From contig JASJZC010000007.1 in NCBI GenBank assembly GCA_037178855.1, positions 5,518,001 to 5,582,000 of the forward strand: 64,000 nt of DNA, read 5' to 3'. Made by a program: the position numbers and the translations under genes. Below, piece by piece: positions 60,482 through 64,000 of the stretch. The first letter of the stretch is position 1. Each line of letters opens with the position of its first letter. Under the pieces are notes generated by a model. The model made no database searches and was not told the origin of the DNA. It saw only the letters and a list, made by a program, of their open reading frames with translations. Source of the stretch: Oscheius sp. JU75 (lineage: Eukaryota > Nematoda > Chromadorea > Rhabditida > Rhabditidae).

Positions 60482-62807
60482 ATGTGGCATGAAGCCCGAC
60501 GACAAGAAAAACAACTCCGCGCTCGCATTGTAGACGGATCAAAAAGAGCAGAACGGAGGAGACGATATTTTGACAATGTGGTGAGTTTAAAATCTTAGAA
60601 CCAAATCAGTTTTTGTTTTAGCGACGAGATCCAGACCAATTTATGCAAATTCACGGCAACAAATCGGTCATCTACGCGGAAAGAAGTATCGCCAGAGCTG
60701 CAGAAGACGCCAATATATTGTTTGAAACTATTTTCACGATAGACTTACGATTTTCAGGCGTCCATGGGTTGGAGATAAGGAAATTCTCATTGATAGATTC
60801 GATGCACGATCCCATCTAGACTGCATTGAAACTCCTGAAGGAGAACCACAGTTATCATCGTTTGCTTTTCAGTTGGAAATATTGCTATTAAAACTTTCAG
60901 AATGGAAAAAAAGGAAGAACTGGTGTGCAACTACGAACGTTATCGCCTTCTCGTGATGAATGAGTTCAAAGACATCTCTGAGAAGGCTGTATTGAAAAAC
61001 ATTTCCGAAAAGGAGTTCTGGCTGAACGGGCAAACGGAAGATCAACGGAAGGTGGAGTTGGAGAAGAAGAAACGGTTTGAGCAAGATCATTCTGGAAAGA
61101 AGCCAATGTTATTCAGAAAGACGGGCGAGAAGAAGGCTACAATTGGTTTTTCCTACGGTGACTCGACTACCGTAGCTGGACGCAATGAGCAGGAAAGCGA
61201 ATCTGAAGACGAAATGCAAACGGAAGAGCTGGGTAAGACCATAATCCTGTTCTGCTTATTCGTTTTCTCAGGCGCTGATCTCGAAGTCTATCTATTGAAC
61301 CCGGAATCGCAGAAGAGATGTAACAAAATTGGAGAAAACTTCGGAGTTGCCGACCAGAACTTTTGTGCTCTCTTCAAAGCAGATCAGCAAGCGCAACGAA
61401 CAGCTTCAGAACTGAAAAGAATCGACCGTCAGAAAGCTTCTTTAATTGTAGGCAGAACTTTCAGAAGTCCAATTTGCCTGATTTTCAGGGTCGTGATGCT
61501 AAAGATGATCGCAAACTTCTGAAACAAGAGCGAGCCATTCTCATAGCCAACGCCAGACAAGACGAATCCATAATAGTTTTTCCGAGGTACTTTATCTGTC
61601 TTGTTCATCTCAAACGCTTCAATTTCAGCGAAAGGGCTACAGAAGAAAAGGCCGTATCTGAATCGTCTAGCAGTTCATCAGAGGAAGAGTCTGCGAAGGC
61701 CGAGTTCATCCTCTCTTTTGGAAAAGGCGGTTAGATGAGATATTTTTCCTATTCATAGTGGACGTTGCAGATGAAGAGCCATTGAAGAAATTGTCGAGCA
61801 GGAGGCGTAAAAACGACCGTAATAGGAGACGGAGTCGGAGTCGAAGCAGAAGTCGGGACAGAAGGTAGATAAAATATGTTCTCCTTATAGTATTTGGTTT
61901 CCGAAGAAGAAGTGCGACCGGATCTCGTGAACGTTATCGTAGAAGGAGATCTTATAGTAGAGACACAAGAAGTAAGTCAAGGGAGCGGAGACGTTCTCGA
62001 GATCGTGGAAAACGTTCAAAGGACAAAAAGCGTTCTGTGCGATCCCGCTCTAGGAGTACTGACAGGAAAAGAAGACGGGCTCGAACAAGTAGCAGCCGCT
62101 CACAATCACCGGACAGGTATCATCTCTATAGATTCATTTTTATTGGAACATTTGCAGACCAATCTTCAAAAACAACCCTGTTGAAAAACCAAAGTTCCAA
62201 GAGGTTTTGGCAGAGAAACGGGAATCGAGTGATGACAACGGTCCAACTAATCTTCTTGACATCAGGCATAGTTGCTACTTCATTTGTTTTACAAAAAGCT
62301 TTCAGGTCGAGCATGTCCGAGTCGGAGAAAGAACGCATTGAAATAGAAAACCGAAAAAGAAGAGTCAGAAAGACCAAACGGATGTTGAAAAGCAAACCTG
62401 GGTCGCGCAGAGAACATACTTCTGAGAAAGACAACGTAAAAATAATAAGAACGCGTTCAATAAACTTTTCATTTTCAGTCTGAACATGTCCAAGCTGTCA
62501 AAAAAAAGATGCAGAAGGCTTTGAAAGCAACCGTTGAAGAACTGAAGGAAGAAGAAGAGGAGCGGAAGCGGGAGACAGAACGGGAGCGACGGGTAAGATT
62601 TTCTCTTGTTTTCTGAAAACGTTTCTTCTTATTCAGGTACGCGACGAGTTGATCTTTATTGAGCAGCAAGAGAGGAAGATGCGAGAGCAGAAAAAGGTCG
62701 AAGACCTCCGGAGGGCTGATCTCGAAAGAGCAATCGAAGATGCCAGGAAGCGAGCTGAAGTTCAACGACGTCGAAGACATTCTAGTGATTCAGATGACGG
62801 GGACTGA
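60482..62807 (+). CDS. CLASRP: CLASRP-like SR-related splicing protein
   Basis: Start MWHEARRQEKQLRARIVDGS with KRAERRRRYFDNVRRDPDQF and MQIHGNKSVIY is nearly the same as the N-terminus of CLK4-associating SR-rich protein (SWAP/DRY_EERY family). Next come PWVGDKEILIDRFDARSHLD and VCNYERYRLLVMNEFKDISE (the ERY motif), then KKATIGFSYGDSTTV, an acidic patch, GADLEVYLLNPESQKRCNKI, a serine/glutamate stretch and an Arg/Ser dipeptide-rich region. The C-terminus is a long charged coiled coil (ERRVRDELIFIEQQERKMRE-type) ending RRRRHSSDSDDGD-like (RRRHSSDSDDGD). CLASRP family proteins act in alternative splicing with CLK kinases. The ATG directly follows a splice acceptor, 253 nt after E2F. Some RS-region introns are approximate. 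Confidence 0.88.
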
Positions 62808-64000
62808 TAGTTATTTACCTATATTCTACGGTAACCATTTTTAAACTTCCCATTTTTACTCGATTAACGTCAGGTAGTAAATGAAATGTAAAAGCAATCT
62901 AAAAAAGAGCCGGTGCATGACCCCAAGGAACATGTGTGAAAAGAAGAAAATCTTCACGAAACTCGGATTTTGTTGACTTGAAAGCAGCAATAAGAGACAA
63001 TACGACAGGTTGTGCAGAACTGTTTTCATCTCAAATCGAATTAAAGCTTCACATGCATCATATTATGACTAGAAACTGAGAAGTAGTACCGAGATTGCTG
63101 CATACTTGGCAAAGGATAGCACAACAGTGACAACAATAATGGAGGTTGGAGTCATTTGGAACGGACGGGGAGAGAAAATTGGATTGAAATTAGTTGGCGA
63201 GAGCAATCACAACTCTATGCGATTAACCGGGAGGCAAATGTCACACTGTTTGTACAGCGGACAAACGGGAAAAAATACAATACCAACACCCAGGACAGAG
63301 AATAATAAGCTATAAAAATTAAGTAAGACGGGGCGCACAAAAAGTGGGGGACGAAGGGAAAGAGGGGCGGTGTTGAACCCGGTTATTGTTCATCGCGAAT
63401 GGACAGACAGGCGCGTCAGCTCAACACCACCCGTTTAAATGCCGACTGTAGTCGCGTTGGTTGGAGAACAGCTTGAACTGCCTGCTGCCGCCGCAGCCGT
63501 CGGCGCCGCTCGCTGCTGTGGAGCCTCTACATGTAGATTAGTTGTGGGATCTCGACGTATCGGATTGGACGAGAAGCCGAGATTCGGGAATCGGATGCCG
63601 ATGTCTCGCGTCATCTTGGCAGGAGCCTAAAAGATTCTCTCATGAGGAACGAAGATGGCCGCCAAGTGCACACATTTATTGCTAGATTATTGCAGGCAAA
63701 CTGGGATAACTATACGCTTCACTCGATGACTGCTTCCAGTACAGAAAACAAGCTGAACAATTTCAGATGAGGCCAGGCTAAGAATGGCCAATGAACATGT
63801 CAAAAAGACGGCAAAATTACACGTTAGCAGTCATTTTCGGGAGCGTCATTATCCTAGCCTTGGGTACAATCAGTGTCTGCCTGCTTTAAAGCCAGTTGCA
63901 GCTTCAGCGAGCGTCTTCTCGTGGTAAGTATTCTGTAAAGCTTACAACCAAAATTAACGTGCAACACAATGAACAGGAAAGCAGGTGAAGCCAGGAACAT
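62808..64000. other. 3' flank of CLASRP and window edge
   Basis: No recognised gene. GC-rich around 63420-63620, with short alanine-coding frames, possibly the promoter side of a gene outside the window. Confidence 0.45.

Overview
This is a stretch of a compact eukaryotic nuclear genome, almost certainly from a nematode. The coding sequence is broken by GT-AG introns that are mostly only 34-50 nt long. Several start codons sit 0-10 nt behind a splice acceptor, as expected for spliced-leader trans-splicing. One gene belongs to the nematode-specific MLT-10 (moulting cycle) family. The very short introns would fit an early-branching (clade I-type) nematode, but I cannot fix the genus. No prokaryotic, viral or CRISPR features, rRNA genes or intact tRNA genes were seen.

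Layout. 0.2-3.3 kb (-): MLT-10-like secreted protein with tandem LSP repeats. 5.2-6.8 kb (-): bestrophin anion channel. 8.4-17.2 kb (-): peroxisomal-type carnitine octanoyltransferase, spastin-like AAA ATPase and mitochondrial-type carnitine palmitoyltransferase 1, in that map order. 19.9-20.5 kb (-): small unknown C4-motif protein. 20.5-36.2 kb: gene-poor, regulatory-looking DNA around a tristetraprolin/TIS11-type CCCH protein on + (26.4-31.5 kb, with one 3.2-kb intron). 36.2-37.2 kb (+): EGL-46/INSM-type zinc finger factor, tail to tail with a secreted alpha-carbonic anhydrase (-). 39.4-41.7 kb (-): GH20 hexosaminidase. 43.0-48.2 kb (-): PAF1, a tail-anchored PDZ protein and a CHP1-type EF-hand protein, tightly spaced. 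49.9-54.5 kb (+): an ANKRD40-like protein with an unexpected tail anchor, then two small cysteine-containing proteins. 54.7-56.6 kb (-): mannose-6-phosphate isomerase. 58.8-62.8 kb (+): E2F factor followed by a CLASRP-type splicing protein.

Genes working together. CROT and CPT1 cover peroxisomal and mitochondrial steps of fatty-acid oxidation. CHP1/PDZ/PAF1 and E2F/CLASRP each look like nematode operons: same strand, 250-350 nt gaps, and a poly(A) signal about 90-105 nt before the next gene's splice acceptor. Other notable structures are a long imperfect inverted repeat near 18.5 kb, a 23-bp RNA-like hairpin in a GC-AG intron of CHP1, two tRNA-derived SINE-like relics and a cluster of CAGCTG E-boxes upstream of the INSM homologue. 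Exon joins were made by eye. Reading frames were checked base by base for the CCCH, ANKRD40-like, E2F, secreted 53-kb and (exons 2 onward) INSM genes; the other gene models are approximate at some junctions.
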